DNA of 64,000 bases from positions 620,001-684,000 of the forward strand of contig PUFA01000072.1 of assembly GCA_003508835.1 (NCBI GenBank), given 5' to 3'. Positions within the stretch are counted from its first letter, which is position 1; each line of letters begins with the position of its first letter. Origin of the DNA: Eonycteris spelaea (Eukaryota; Chordata; Mammalia; Chiroptera; Pteropodidae). Shown one piece after another: positions 46,821-59,020 of this stretch. Under the pieces are notes generated by a model. That model saw only the letters and a program-made list of their open reading frames with translations. It was not told the origin of the DNA and ran no database searches. Made by a program: the position numbers and the translations under genes.

Positions 46821-49320
46821 CTGTGAACCCACATGCATCCTTCCTCTCAACGTCCGCCAGATTCCCAAACTCAAGTCTCCTACAGTATAAGAATCATGTT
46901 CCCAGTGTTGGTTCAGATCAGTTCTCAGAGCCATAGTCTCCTGTTATCTCTTATATCACAATAAAATCCTGGTTCAGTTTTAGAGTCCTTTTAACCATCT
47001 CATTTCAACCAGTTTTTTGTTTGTTTGTTTGTTTTTGCTATCTGGTAAACCCTTTTGACATAGAATTCTCTTACCCATCTGAATCAGCTTATATACTTTT
47101 TTAATATATACAGTGAAGTATATTAAAATTCAAGGCTTCCAAGCAATATATCATGTCCCATCTTCCAAGTTGGCCTTTTATGTTTTCTACCAAGCAGCAT
47201 TAAGACTATTGGACAAACCTGTCATACCTGCGATTATATCTTCTGTGTTCGATTGACTTACAAATACTAGTTTTCTATGACTTAGATCAGAGCAATATTA
47301 TAATCTAACTTATAAAATAATTCAAATTCATTAATAGACATATAAAATACCCCAAATGAAGGAGAGATAAAGGTAGAAAAAAGAATTTAATGTCTACTAC
47401 AAGCTATAAAGATAACCGCAGTTGGAATTCCCTGAGAAGGGAAAACAGAGAAATCTACATGGCACTGAGCGTCTCAGATCTCTAAGATCCTGATTTTTTC
47501 CCTTTGACTTCATCTCATAATTATCATACATTCCTCAGATCTCTCTCAGTTTCTCCTCCCATCCTTTAATTTCTTCCTTACATATCTATCTTTAGTTGCT
47601 GATTTATTTCTGTCTACTAGCCCAAATTTTATTATGAACATTATTATTAAGATTTTTAGATATGTAGAGTCCCTTGAGCAGGGACCAGTGCTCTCTTTGT
47701 CAGAACTCAGCAGGTAAAATAGTAAAATAGTTATTCTGCTGCCATGACAATGTATTAATAAAATTCTAGTAAAGGGCCTATGAGCTTTCAGACTTAAATA
47801 ATAATAATTTCTCCTATACTAAGAAATATTGGATAAATGTTTCATTATTTTAGAATCGATTGGTGAGATTACGATGAAAGAGATTCCAATATCGGCTATT
47901 AGTAGCCTGCAGATATGCATATAAATCACTTGAGATCTTCGTTTGTGATAGTGATTTTTAAAAATAGGCTCAGGTATTGCACTCTTAGCAGAGGTGAGAG
48001 TTCTGCTATTTCAAAGCTTACTTTTGGTAGAAAACTGTACTGTTAGCACCCTTAGGCTTTGTTGCCATAGAGATAGTAATGGTCTTCCCGGTTTTTAAAA
48101 AAATATACACTTAAAATATACATATATGCCCTGGATTTTAAGTATGAATTAGTTTTCTATAGGTTTTTAAAACTGGCACATTTCAAAAGTATTTTCTGTA
48201 TTTTTTAATACCTTATTATTTTTATCCTCCAAAGAAAGTAGAGAATTCTGGCCATTATAATGACTAAGTTTTATATTAGTTTTTACAGAGTCTTTTAGGA
48301 ATAACTTAGAGTCCCTTGTGGATCAGTAATGGATGAGGATTTTGAAGAACATGCAGAAACTTTTGAAAAAAAGTAACGTGATCTTAAGCACTCAATGTCT
48401 TGAACACTATAATTATAACACTAAAATGAATTGCATACAAATCAATTTCAGATTCAATGGATACTTTTGATACTATGCTAAACACTTTCACCCTATCATA
48501 GTTTATTTAATGGAACTCAGTCTGCAAGTACCAAAGCAGTCTTCGTAATTTTAACTTTTAATATACTTAACTGATGATTTAAACGTGTCTCAGTAGTGTC
48601 TTAACATTTCTCCCTGAAGTATTTATCAATAAGTAAAATTTATATGAGCTTTCGATAAGTAAAACTTTCGATTCGTGAATTGTATCTTATATTTCATTTC
48701 TATAAGAATGAATGGATTTCATGGCATGGATTATCTCTATTCAATAGATCTCATGATTATATGTGTAACTAAATCACATCTCTTTAGCATCCAGTGTCAG
48801 ACTGGCGTGACCTAGTTAATATCTTAGTTCTCTAGCAGTTTTGACTTCTTACCGCAATAGCTGAATAGACAGGTGATTGATTTCCTTGTTAAGCTAGGTA
48901 AATGAATCCTACCTGTGGTATTTATCACAACTGAGTGTGATAGTAGTTACTTCTGGATAAAGAAAACCTTTGATTATAATTATTGTAAACAAAATCCTTA
49001 AAACGTTGCCCTATACTTTCCTCAGTTAATACCTGTAATTAATGCAAAGGAAGACAAAGTAGGAAAGCTCTTTGCTTTATAGAGAGAAAATAGCTAAAGG
49101 TTATAAACAATTACAACTTATGCTCATAGTTTTGAATATTAGATTTAAGCTTTTCCAGTTTGCAGTGACTTTTTAACAAGACCCATCTCCTCTATGAAGA
49201 ATGCAACTTATTTTTTTTCTGGCACAAAAAATAGGGTAACCTGATCTGAGTCTGACAGAGTGTGTCGTTCATTTAAGTGCTTCCATCTGTTGCCTGCTGT
49301 TCCCTTACTCATGACCCATC
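46821..49320. other. Intronic DNA upstream of cassette exon
   Basis: No gene. A (GTTT)n run lies at 47013-47036. The last 2 kb before the exon show no repeat I can identify. Confidence 0.45.
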
Positions 49321-49323
49321 TAT

Positions 49324-49426
49324 GTTTCTCTTCCCTTCTCTTTCCCTCTGTTTCTCTTTCCTTTTTCTTTCTTCCTTCCTTCCTATTCCCCCCTCTCCCT
49401 CTCTCTGTGTCTCTTTTTTTGTCTTT
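49324..49426 (+). promoter_or_regulatory. Extended polypyrimidine tract (PTB-type) upstream of TANC2 cassette exon
   Basis: About 100 nt that are almost purely C and T, with many TTCTCTT, TCTTTC and CTCTCTCT motifs, end in the acceptor TCTTTAG. Such tracts are far longer than an acceptor needs and are typical of exons controlled by PTBP1/PTBP2. The regulation is inferred, not shown. Confidence 0.55.
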
Positions 49427-49428
49427 AG

Positions 49429-49539
49429 CCCCTTTGAGGAAGGCAAAGTTTGTTGAGAGCCCACGAATTCCAGAATCCGAGCTTGGCTCACCAACCCTCA
49501 CTTCAGCTCAGAAACTGGACGTGGACGCATACTGCCCTG
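49429..49539 (+). CDS. TANC2 cassette exon
   Basis: 111 nt between TCTTTAG (ending at 49428) and G|GTAAGC (at 49540), phase 1 on both sides, so including or skipping it changes the protein by exactly 37 residues. It reads KFVESPRIPESELGSPTLTS in its middle and ends in DAYCPG. TANC1, the paralogue, has KYVESPRVP at the matching place after SLPSSPLL, so this is old, conserved TANC coding sequence. It is part of the disordered N-terminal region before the ATPase-like domain, rich in Ser-Pro sites. With the upstream exon it gives KKLTAPLRKAKF across the junction. The next coding exon lies beyond the window. Confidence 0.9.
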
Positions 49540-49546
49540 GTAAGCA

Positions 49547-49552
49547 TGCATG
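49547..49552 (+). promoter_or_regulatory. TGCATG (RBFOX-type) motif after cassette exon
   Basis: TGCATG starts eight bases downstream of the exon end, and a second copy lies at 49614-49619. RBFOX proteins bind UGCAUG, and sites just downstream of an exon generally favour its inclusion in neurons and muscle. Binding here is inferred. Confidence 0.5.
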
Positions 49553-49624
49553 CGAAGTGTCTGCTTCGAAAGAGGGAGGTTTGGAACAGGCCCATCTAGC
49601 AGAGCAGTATTTTTGCATGTATCC

Positions 49625-51575
49625 TATTTATAAAAACATATTTGTTACCTCTTTGTAACTGATCACGTATTTTCCTTATTAGAACATAGTTTTTATTGAA
49701 TATCCTTTTTTTACTATTGATATAATAATGAGAGTAAGCCTTGAAAACAATTTCAAAGATAATTTTCAAAATAACAGACAATTTTATTAGATAGCTTTCA
49801 GGGTGATTTTCATGATTTGAGATACTTGAAGAAATTTTGCTTTGGCCTTGTACAAACAGGAATGTTTATAAAAAGATGAATAAAAATGTTCATTCAACGC
49901 TACCCCTACATATGACCTGTTTTGCCTAATTCCTATTGGATTTTTTGGACAGTTATAGAAAGTAGTTGTGATGTTGGAAACATTAAACTTGAATTAGAAA
50001 AGAAACATTATAGGTTCCTGATTTGGACTCCTGGACACTCACTTTTAGAAATAGCTCTCCTCATGAATGGCCTGTAAGCACATGTGGGAGTTCACTAAAC
50101 CCTTCTTGTGTGGGAGCCAAACTGAGACAGACTCATTATCAATGCTTAGATTCTTCCAAACTTAGATGGGTTGCCTGGCAACATCCTTTACACTCACTCT
50201 ACAGCAAGTCTATAGAGCTGTGTCAGAAATGTTCACAGCTCTAGTTGAGTATACAGATCAGAGCTTCAGTAAAGGACCTTAGAAGACTTGGTTTTAAGTC
50301 TTTTGTTTATTTCTGCTCATTAAAATTGATGTTAAACCACAATAAATGCAACCACTACATATTTACAGCACTGAGGATAAGCAGAATAAAATGGTTTCTA
50401 GGGAAGATATCAGTAGCTCGCCTCTGAAATGTCAGGATAATATACCTCTGAACCCAGATAAGGCATGTTAAAAAAAAAAAAAAAGGCAATAGGCAAAAAC
50501 TTGGGCCCAACCTGATCAGAGATATTCCACTTTAAGAATCATTTCTGAATATTAAAAGACTTAGTGATTTCACTTTGAGGGTGCAGAACCCGGTGTCACC
50601 GACTGTAGTAGGTGAATATTCATTTTTAAGTCAATCACAGTTATGTATTAAGAACCAGGGTTTCTTTTTCTAAAAGGAAAAAATAGCTCTTTCAATGGCA
50701 CGGTAGCACATTTGTTAGAAGAATCCTTTTCATGTTTTGAGGTATTGTCACACTTTTTGAGCAATAGAATATTGTGCTTTGTGTTTGTCACACAGATTTT
50801 GGTGTAAAGGAGCAAAACAAACAAATGCACTAATTCTCTTTTCCTGCATTGGGTTTTGGAAGAGACATCCTATCCAAGGCCTTTTTTTACCCCCCATATT
50901 TGCAAGTCAGAATGATTGTAAGGGAGACTGAGTTTTCACTTCCTGATTGCCCATCCTTAATATAATCTAGCCCTTGTCAAGAAGCCAGGTTGCTGCTGTT
51001 TGTTGGAATGCCATGGCAGAATCACTGTGAAAATCTTATCCTTGTTATTTACGTATATTTTCCATAAGCATGAATTTTTTCTGAATTGGAATTGAACCAA
51101 ACTAAACCTCAGTTAAGATTTTCAGAAAGCCATGAAGAAACTAAAACATGTTGCCAAAATGTTAATTGCCGTGCTCTGCAGGCTCCTTTTCTTATCTAAA
51201 GGCAGATTTAAAGCACAGAAACTTCTTAGTGCTGTGCTCTTTTATAATAAAGTTATTAAACTCTCTGCTCATAAGTTTCTACTGAGATAAGAGTAGTGAC
51301 CTGAGGGTTGAAACTTCCACATATACCAAAAATTAACAGTAAATAAATGAATTCAGTACACTGTAAAGCAAACAAATAACTGCTCATTCTTTTTAAATTT
51401 CCTTTACATAGGATACGTTAACAGTCATGATCATATTTTATTGTATACTCATATAATTACATAATAATGCAGTTAAAGCTAGTGTTCTGATATCTTCTTG
51501 TACATTATTCATTATCATATGCAAATTTAGGAAAATGTTACATCTCACAGAGGCAACAGTTATAAGCCAGAAGTG
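49625..51575. other. Intronic DNA, no gene seen
   Basis: Unclassified, with an A-run at 50470-50484. No gene and no repeat named. Confidence 0.5.
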
Positions 51576-51579
51576 AGAT

Positions 51580-51755
51580 CAGTGGTTCTCACTTTCTAGC
51601 ATGCTTCAGAATTACCTGGAAGACTTGTTCAAGCGCATTTGCTGGGCCCACCCCAGAGTTTCTGCTTCTGTAAGCCTGGGGGGGGTTGAAAAATTTGTTT
51701 TTCTAACAAATTCCCAGGTGATGCTGAAACAGCTGGTTGAACTTCCATACTTTGG
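51580..51755 (+). mobile_element. hAT-Charlie-type MITE (MER5/MER20 class)
   Basis: 'agtggttctcactttctagcatgcttcagaattacctgg', 'tgctgggcccaccccagagtttctgcttctgtaagcctgggg' and 'ctaacaaattcccaggtgatgctg' give a clear sense copy; the frame at 51601-51870 runs through it. Confidence 0.85.
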
Positions 51756-52335
51756 AGCCATCTGGGTTGCAGGGCTCCTGCAGGCTGCTTACAGCATTAT
51801 CCGGTGCTCGTCCAATGAACAGTGCTGGAAGCCTGTAGGGATCATTCTGCTGTTGACTTCTGAGGAGTAATTGGGGATGTTTTTTCTGTATTGTCTAAAT
51901 TTAAACTTTTTAGTGCTTGGATTTCGGGTTGGAAGAATAAAGCTTTTGTGTCTGAGAAACATATATTCTTCTCGTTTTGTTTTTTTTCTATTCTATGTAC
52001 CCATGTCTGGTTTCCAGTGTTGTCCTATATGAAAAGGAGACTGTGGATCAAACCAGAACTAATCATTGATATTTGGTCTGAAAGTCTAGGGAAAGCTACA
52101 CCAGGATAAAACTGTTCATCCAGAATATCTAATAAATTGGGAGATTCAGTCTACACAGCATTCGATTCTAAAATACCTAATTTAAGTTTTACTTTTCTTC
52201 AAATCAGATTTGTTGTATACAGAAAATGTGAGAAAAATACAAGTAAACAATGTGTTTTGGTTCTGCAACTGAAACCATGGAAGATGACTGCTGATGTTAC
52301 ATAACTAAACTACCAGGGTAGGGGATTTAAGTGAA
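51756..52335. other. Intronic DNA, no gene seen
   Basis: Nothing recognisable. Confidence 0.5.
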
Positions 52336-52339
52336 TTGT

Positions 52340-52430
52340 GTTTGATAATCATCTTACAGCAGTGGAAATTAAGTGACTTGTATAGGGTCATAAGCAGGTC
52401 ACAAGTATGAGACAGGGCTGTATTCTATTT
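52340..52430 (-). mobile_element. MIR fragment, antisense
   Basis: 'cagcagtggaaattaagtgacttgtatagggtcataagcaggtcacaagtatgagacagggctg' is an antisense MIR core. Confidence 0.6.
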
Positions 52431-52484
52431 TTAGGGTAACTAACTAACAATATAACAATTCCCAAAATAAGAGAACAAATTCTT

Positions 52485-52690
52485 AACTTTTCTGCCTGTA
52501 GAATTACTTATTAGCTGTAAGATTTTAAGCAAGTCACTTAGTCTTTTTAAAGCCTTGGTTTCCTCATCTGTAAAAATGGGGACATAATCTTAAATCAGAT
52601 TAATAAATGTAAAGCACTTAGCAGAATGCTTGGCTCATAGTAAATGCTCATAAATGTTAGTTAATTTTGTTATTATAGTGATAATTCTGA
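52485..52690 (+). mobile_element. MIR SINE
   Basis: 'attagctgtaagattttaagcaagtcacttag', 'ccttggtttcctcatctgtaaaaatgggg' and 'ggctcatagtaaatgctcataaatgtta': good sense copy. Confidence 0.85.
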
Positions 52691-53115
52691 GGTCTGACAC
52701 GAGGTCTTAAAGTGTTTTCTAAATATCAGGGAAAAAAGAGATGTTAAGGTTTAGAGTCATTTTTTGTTGAATGTGTCTTATGGTGTTTCAATTCTGACTT
52801 TCTCCATACTAGTGTTTTGATCTTGAATATGTCATGTAACATCTCTCTGCTTGAATTTCCTGTCACCACAACATTATATATAGCATGACGTTCTCTAATT
52901 TAACAAGTTAAATATGTATTGTATAGATATATGAATATACATTTATAGTCAAAAATATCTAGAAGAATTCGTGAAACTAACATTGGTTGTCTAAAGAGGA
53001 AGAGAATTGGGATTGTTGGAAGTCAGAGCAAGTGGGGCTGGTGAAATGCTCATGTTTAGAGCAGTGGTCATGTCTAGGTAGTGGGGTTACAGGTGGTTTT
53101 AATTTTCTTTCTTGG
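52691..53115. other. Intronic DNA, no gene seen
   Basis: Nothing recognisable. Confidence 0.5.
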
Positions 53116-53119
53116 ACAG

Positions 53120-53345
53120 CATATATTAGTGAATGGGAGCTCAAGTTTTGGACTTAGTTCTGGGTTTAATTTCTGACTTTGTTGCCTACTAGCTGTGTGA
53201 CTACATGTAACTTTCATAGCCTTAAATTTTCATCTGTAAAATTGTGATAGAAATGTGTTTTTTTTAATGATAGATATATCTCATAGGTTGTTAAGATTAA
53301 ATAAAATAATGTATTTGCCAAGTGCTTATTAGCTCAGACAAAATC
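53120..53345 (+). mobile_element. MIR SINE
   Basis: 'tttggacttagttctgggtttaatttctgactttgttgcctactagctgtgtgacta' and 'cataggttgttaagattaaataaaataatg' follow sense MIR. Confidence 0.75.
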
Positions 53346-53852
53346 ATGAGATATTAGCAGTGTTCCTGTTCATCATCATTACACTTTTCATTTCCTAAAA
53401 TTTCTACAATGAATTTGTACTGAAAATATTCAGTAATCAGATGCTGTTGAAGGGTGGCATATTCTTTATATCTTAGGGGGTTTTTTGTTTTTGTTTTTTG
53501 TTTTTAGTTTTTATGTTGCACATCATATAAATAAATAATTTCAAGTGTAGAAATGAACCTTGATACAGATAGCAGACCAAATTGACAGTTTTATAGGACT
53601 TTTGAATACATGTGCGAGGTTAAGGACCAAAGGACCAAGTTCAGGCAATTGTTCTAAAAATAGACAGGCTTCTTATTCATACCAAATATTTTCAGAGAAA
53701 TTTGAGATTTATCTTTTTATAATAGAACCTTTTAAATCTTTTTTAAAATGGCACTCTCCTGCAAAAGAGCAATGTTATTTAAGGTGACAACAAAATGTGT
53801 ATTCGAAACTCAAGAATGGAGGAGAGTCTTATGAGAGTTATTTGGTGCACAT

Positions 53853-53893
<41 letters not shown>

Positions 53894-55110
53894 AATTTGT
53901 AAAAGGTTTTTTATTTGGATTACTTTCAGCATTGTATATTCTATATACAGCACAAGTATAGGCCACTATAAATAAATAAAATGTTTTATTTAAAATGAGT
54001 AGTTCCTTGAAACCTCTTTTCCTAACTCCTATATGATCATGGTCATTTTATTTAAAAGAAAGGGGTGATTTATTTTCTCATTTTCTTCCTTCCATTTTTT
54101 TTTCCCTGAAAATGTTATCAAATGTTATTTTTATCCTAGTAGTTAGGCATGCTTCATTTGTTTTGCTTTGAATTTTACACTTATAAATGAAGCCTTCTAT
54201 ATTATTTTTGATTGCCATTTGGGTACCAGGAGACTTGCTCTTGCAATTCACATCTCCTGTTATGTTGTGTTTGTATTCTTTATGTCTACTATGTTGTAAA
54301 CACAATATATATAAGTGTAAAGCAGGATTTTTAAACTTAGTTAAATTGGTGAGCTTAATGGGGGGGGCCTAAACTCCTTAAAATTATATACAAACACTAT
54401 TCTACAAGTACATATGTGCTTCTTTCTATAACTGGTTCTCAAAGCAGTCTGTGACACACATTTTCCCCACTCAAAAAAGGGGCATAAGGAAATACTGTTG
54501 TATAGTTAAAGGGAAACAAGGGCACAATTATTAGAACCATAAAAAATTCTAAAAGTTAGATAGTAGACAGACTTGTAAGTTGAATGGAGAAATAATTGAA
54601 CTGCAGTGTTGCCCTAATCAGTATAAAAAGTCAGTATAGAAAATAGGGATCAGAAGCAGAGAAACAAATAATTTTAGTATATTTTAAAGATGAGAACTAC
54701 TGCATGGTTATAGGTTATGAAAATAAGTATACCAAAGGATTAGAATATGAATATGACTAGCTTTTCTTTTCCATACTCCCCTATCCATTAATAAGTTCTT
54801 AACATGTTAGAAAGTTATTTCAGTGGACAGATGCTTTGTTGAATAAAACATTTCACTTTGAACATTTTTAATTGTTTTCCTGATTTATATTTTATGTTGT
54901 TTAAAAGATTACTAGTCTCATCACACTAACTTTTAGGTTAACTTTTCTCCAGGTGTTTTTGCCTCACAAATTCTGAAGACTTAGCCTGTGAGTGTGGTGC
55001 TTAGATCTATAATTTAGGTAGGTATCCAAATGGACAGTTTTCCCATTAACTCTGAAAACCATTTTAAAGTTTGGTTTTGAGGCAGTTAAGTGCTCTGATC
55101 TGTAGTAAAC
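53346..55110. other. Intronic DNA with a TG microsatellite
   Basis: AT-rich with T/G-rich patches at 53480-53512 and the (GT)n at 53855. No gene. Confidence 0.5.
53855..53890. repeat. (GT)18 microsatellite
   Basis: Uninterrupted GT dinucleotides over 36 bp; likely length-polymorphic. Confidence 0.97.
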
Positions 55111-55114
55111 TAAA

Positions 55115-55365
55115 CTACACTAGTTTAGAATATAGACCTGGAGCCAGACAGAGTTTAAATACTAGCTCTGCCACTTACTACTCGTGTGAGCTTTGGGCAA
55201 ATTACTTAACCACAAGAATGGTTAATTTCCTTATCTTTAAAACAGGGATTATAATACTACCTACACTATAGGAATACTGTGAAAATATAATAAATTAAAA
55301 TATGTAAAATAATAACAGTTATGTGGTCCATTATTAGTGCTATATAAATCTTAGCTATACTTATA
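55115..55365 (+). mobile_element. MIR SINE
   Basis: 'gacctggagccagacagagtttaaatactagctctgccacttactac' and 'gggcaaattacttaacc' give a clear sense MIR 5' half; the 3' half is decayed. Confidence 0.85.
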
Positions 55366-55556
55366 GCATTTTAGAACCTTTTGTGCCTTTTTCTAGGAAT
55401 GCTGTAGGTAAGGCTCTTTTATGAGTGCTTCACAAAGAGGATAAAATTACACCTCTAATCTTTAGTCATTTGTCTGTTTTCACAAGCAGTCGATGTCTAT
55501 GTATAGTTACTAAGTTGTGTGGTTTTTTTTTTTGTTTTTTCAGTGAAGGCAGTTTT

Positions 55557-55785
55557 TCATAGCAGTGAATAGCTCAGGCTCTGGGATCAGGCAAGCTCGG
55601 ATTCAGTTCTAGCTGTGACACATACTAGCTGTATAACTTATATGAATCTTTCTGATCCTCTGGTTTCTTGTCTGTAAAGTGAAGATTGTAATATTACCAC
55701 TTCATAAGGTGTTAGCAATGATTAAATAAGAAAATACACATAATTTACTTAGTGTAGTATCTAGAACATCAGTTATTATGGTTAA
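55557..55785 (+). mobile_element. MIR SINE
   Basis: 'caggctctgggatcaggcaagctcggattcagttctagctgtgacacatactagctgtataac' and 'catcagttattatggttaataaca': sense MIR. Confidence 0.8.
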
Positions 55786-56145
55786 TAACATCTCTCACAT
55801 GTATGTATTATTATAGATTTATTTCTGAAAATAAATGGGTTTTTTTTTGTTTTTCTTTTCCTAAGCAGTGTATATTATAGTCCTACAGCCCAATGTTAAT
55901 GAAAAATTATATGGAAGCAAAGGACAGAAATGTATTCTCGACTTGAGTTTTGACACCCAAGAAACTAGAGATTTGTGAATTCTGATTCATAACTGATTTC
56001 ACCACTGCAGTTCTTTATCTCCAAGTCACTTAAATCTCCTTGTCTTTCTGTTTTTCGTTATCCAGAAATTATTTATTAGACTATATATAAGACTTGTGGG
56101 GTGTTGCTTAAGTGCTATTTATTATTATTGAGTACCCTCGAGCAT
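55786..56145. other. Intronic DNA, no gene seen
   Basis: Nothing recognisable. Confidence 0.5.
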
Positions 56146-56149
56146 AGAT

Positions 56150-56670
56150 CCTTGTGTTAGTTATATATTCCTATCAACACATTACCATAACAGTAACTTT
56201 AAAAAATAACAATATCTCGCAGTTTTTGTGGGTGAGAAATGTAGATGCAACTTAGCTGACTGCATTTTGTGGCTCAGAGTCTCACAGGCTGCAGTCAAGA
56301 TGACAGCCTGGCCTGTCGTCATCTCAAGGCTCAGCTGTGGAAGGTCATCTCTCAAGTTTATACACATCGTTGTTAGAAGGATTCAGTTCCTCATGCGCTA
56401 TCCAGCCGAAGGTCTCAGCTTCTCACTGGCCTTTAACCAGAGGCCACCCTCAGTTCCTTACCCTGTGGGCCTCTCAGTAGGGCACCTTACAACTTGGGAA
56501 CCTGCTTCGTGAGAGCCAGCAAGCAAGAGGCAGGAAGAGTGCGAGCAAGGTGAAAGTGACAGTCTTTTATAACATAATCTCAAAGGTGACATCCTAGCAC
56601 TTTTTGCCATATTCCATTTGTTAGAAGCAAGTCACTAGGTCCACACTCAAGGGAGAAGATTGGAATCTTT
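56150..56670 (-). mobile_element. MaLR-like LTR, antisense
   Basis: 'gttagttatatattcctatcaacacattaccataac' is the antisense of an MLT-type 3' end. 'ggctgcagtcaagatgacagcc', 'gtcatctcaaggctcagctg' and 'gtgggcctctcagtagggc' continue a known mammalian LTR-like repeat to 'gttagaagcaagtcactaggtccacactcaaggg'. Subfamily not assigned. The overlapping frames at 56182-56512 belong to this repeat. Confidence 0.5.
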
Positions 56671-58858
56671 AGGAAAGTTGCTTAAATGCAGCAATGAATT
56701 CTCCTTGCTTTTTAAAATATGTGCTCATTCATGGCCTGGAAGCACGAATTCTTCTCATCCTTGCATCCCAATAGAAAATTCCCATAGTATTCTTAGTACT
56801 CCACCCTTTTTATATTCAAAACTTTCTAACTGCTCTTATAACTGGCTATAGGTCTTTCCCCTTGATTTATTTGTACAGATTATTTACAGACTTCAAATTG
56901 TTAGATTAATCTGTACTGACTATTAAGCAAGTTATTATCAATGCTATTATACTTTTAAATTTCCTGTAATGGGTTTTGACTTACCTAGAAAAATATATTC
57001 ACTGACAATAACTAAGTAATATAAAGTAATTCATTCCATTTCATGAGGTGTGGGCTTGGGAAATCTGTCTTATGGTGCCATATTAAGATTCTGATGCGCA
57101 GCTAACGTATGTGGATTTATCTCCCAGTACTGATTTGTTTTCCTTGATCAACATAGAAAGGGAGAAGAACAAAGATAATTTACCATCCCTTTATATTATA
57201 CCTTTCTCTTGTACCACTATTCAAAATTGTCTTTCAAAATATAACATATTCCCCTATCCAAATGGCCAGTCTTTAACCATATTCATGCTAAATAAATAAA
57301 TAAATGAGTGGATAAATAAATAAATAAATAATAAACTATATATTATATCCATTTACTGTTTTAGACTATATTCACCATATTAGAACAGATATTTTACATA
57401 GAACGGGATTAAAGAAATTGTGATCCAGGGAACTGAGATGTTAGTTTATGCTACATGAACTATTATGCTAAACTATAAAATCTGTGAACATGGGACTTGT
57501 TCAGCTTTTTCACCACTGAATCCCCAGTATATTTATCTAGTACACAGCAAATGTTAAATGAGTAAATATTCTCAACTATGAAATTATAGCAACTACTAAA
57601 AAAATGGAATATTTTTCAAACAAGAGAAACATCAGAATAAAAGGTAGAGGTAAATATTCAAGATATATAATAGTAGATATTAAGGATAGAAAAATTGATC
57701 AGGAGTATATGAAATATACTCAAATTCTAATGAGAGCTAACCCAGGAGAGTTGATTCTAGACTATTCTACTTTTTTCCCTAACACTTCAGCTTTAAATCT
57801 CACTTCATCAAACCATACCAGTCACTACCCTTTCCTGTTGCAGTTTCTCCGGACTCAGGTTGTGCCACTCATTCTTCGAAGATTTTAGCTACTGGCTCAC
57901 CAGATCCTGGTATCCCACCCTTTCGATATTATAACTTATCTGTAGGTCGTTCCCTTTGCTTAATTTGTGCTGACTATTCCAGGACAGTGAAATACTTCCT
58001 AGAATGATGCTTATCTCTTTAAGCCTGGGTAATTAACATTGCGGGGTTTTTTCATGTGCAACTTCTAAAAACAAATCTCAGATTTGGAGGCCATCAGAAT
58101 AAATTAGACAAACATAACTGTTGAAGATAATACTTCTTTTATGTTAACCAGTGTATGAATGCCTTGTTTTCCACATTAGACTAAACTGTGCTATGGATAA
58201 GGAAATCCAGGCCACTAAGGGAATAATATGGAAATACTATATTACAGAAGTAACACATCTTTACCATAATTTGTATCTGAGACATATGTCTGTTCAAAGC
58301 AGACGTTAGAAACTTCAGTGTAAACCCCAAAGGAATGTTCAGGGAGAAACATCAGTCAGAGATTTCAGTGAAGCATTTATTAGAGTTCTTGAGCTTGTCA
58401 GTTATCGCTTTTCATTTCAGCCAGATATCATCATACATCACTGTGGATGTAGAACTTCTTGTACTTTGGGGACAATTATGTAGGCAAGGAAACACTAGTG
58501 TAAGCGTTGCCAGCAGTGAGCACTTTCTGTCTCTGTGTATCCTGTCTTTACAGTGATTACCACTTCTAGTGGGAGAGAATCAGGATAATGGGATGTTGTG
58601 ATGGAAGATTATAAGCATTTAAAAGCCTGTTCTCTTAGGGAAGTGCCAAACTGATGAGTTTCTAAAAATGCTAAGTACTTTTTACCAGATTTTCATATCT
58701 AAACAGCAAAACGTCAAACCACCGCACATGTGTGCATGTAAGGTTTTTTCCATTAATTTGTGTATATCTAAGTTTTTAGTAACAATACTGTAGGATTATT
58801 GAAGATTAAGTAGATAAATTTATTTATTGTTTTTTAGGGAGCATATAGTTTTTCTTTG
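56671..58858. other. Intronic DNA with small repeats
   Basis: An (AAAT)n-like run lies at 57289-57331, and a probable sense L2 end at 57485-57575 ('cccagtatatttatctagtacacagcaaatgttaaatgag'). No gene is supported. Confidence 0.45.
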
Positions 58859-58861
58859 TTT

Positions 58862-59020
58862 TCCCCAGCTTTATTGAGATATAATTGACATACAACATTG
58901 GTTAAGTTGTACAACATGATAATTTGATGTATTTATTGGGAAATGATTACTGATAAAATTTATAAACAACCTCTCCATATAATTTTACCTACATACATTT
59001 CACATATTGTCTAGTTTTTA
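58862..59020 (-). mobile_element. L1M 3' end scrap, antisense
   Basis: 'ccccagctttattgagatataattgacatacaacattggttaag' and the following block match the antisense L1M 3' UTR. Confidence 0.75.

Larger units (their letters stand above)
13393..49428 (+). other. TANC2 intron (36,036 bp)
   Basis: Bounded by GTAAGG at 13393 and TCTTTAG at 49428, with matching phase-1 exons on either side. All transposon relics, the VIM pseudogene and the regulatory candidates between these points are intronic. Confidence 0.85.

Noticed and set aside
54945..54960. TTTTCTCCAG|GTGTTT as another fused acceptor/donor
   Set aside because: The donor half is poor (GTGTTT) and such matches are frequent in T-rich introns.
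56805..57975. Similarity between 56805-56930 and 57912-57976 ('ccaccctt..atatt', 'taggtc.ttccc.ttg', 'tgactatt')
   Set aside because: The matching blocks are short and separated by unequal gaps; chance or a shared decayed repeat explains it as well as a duplication would.
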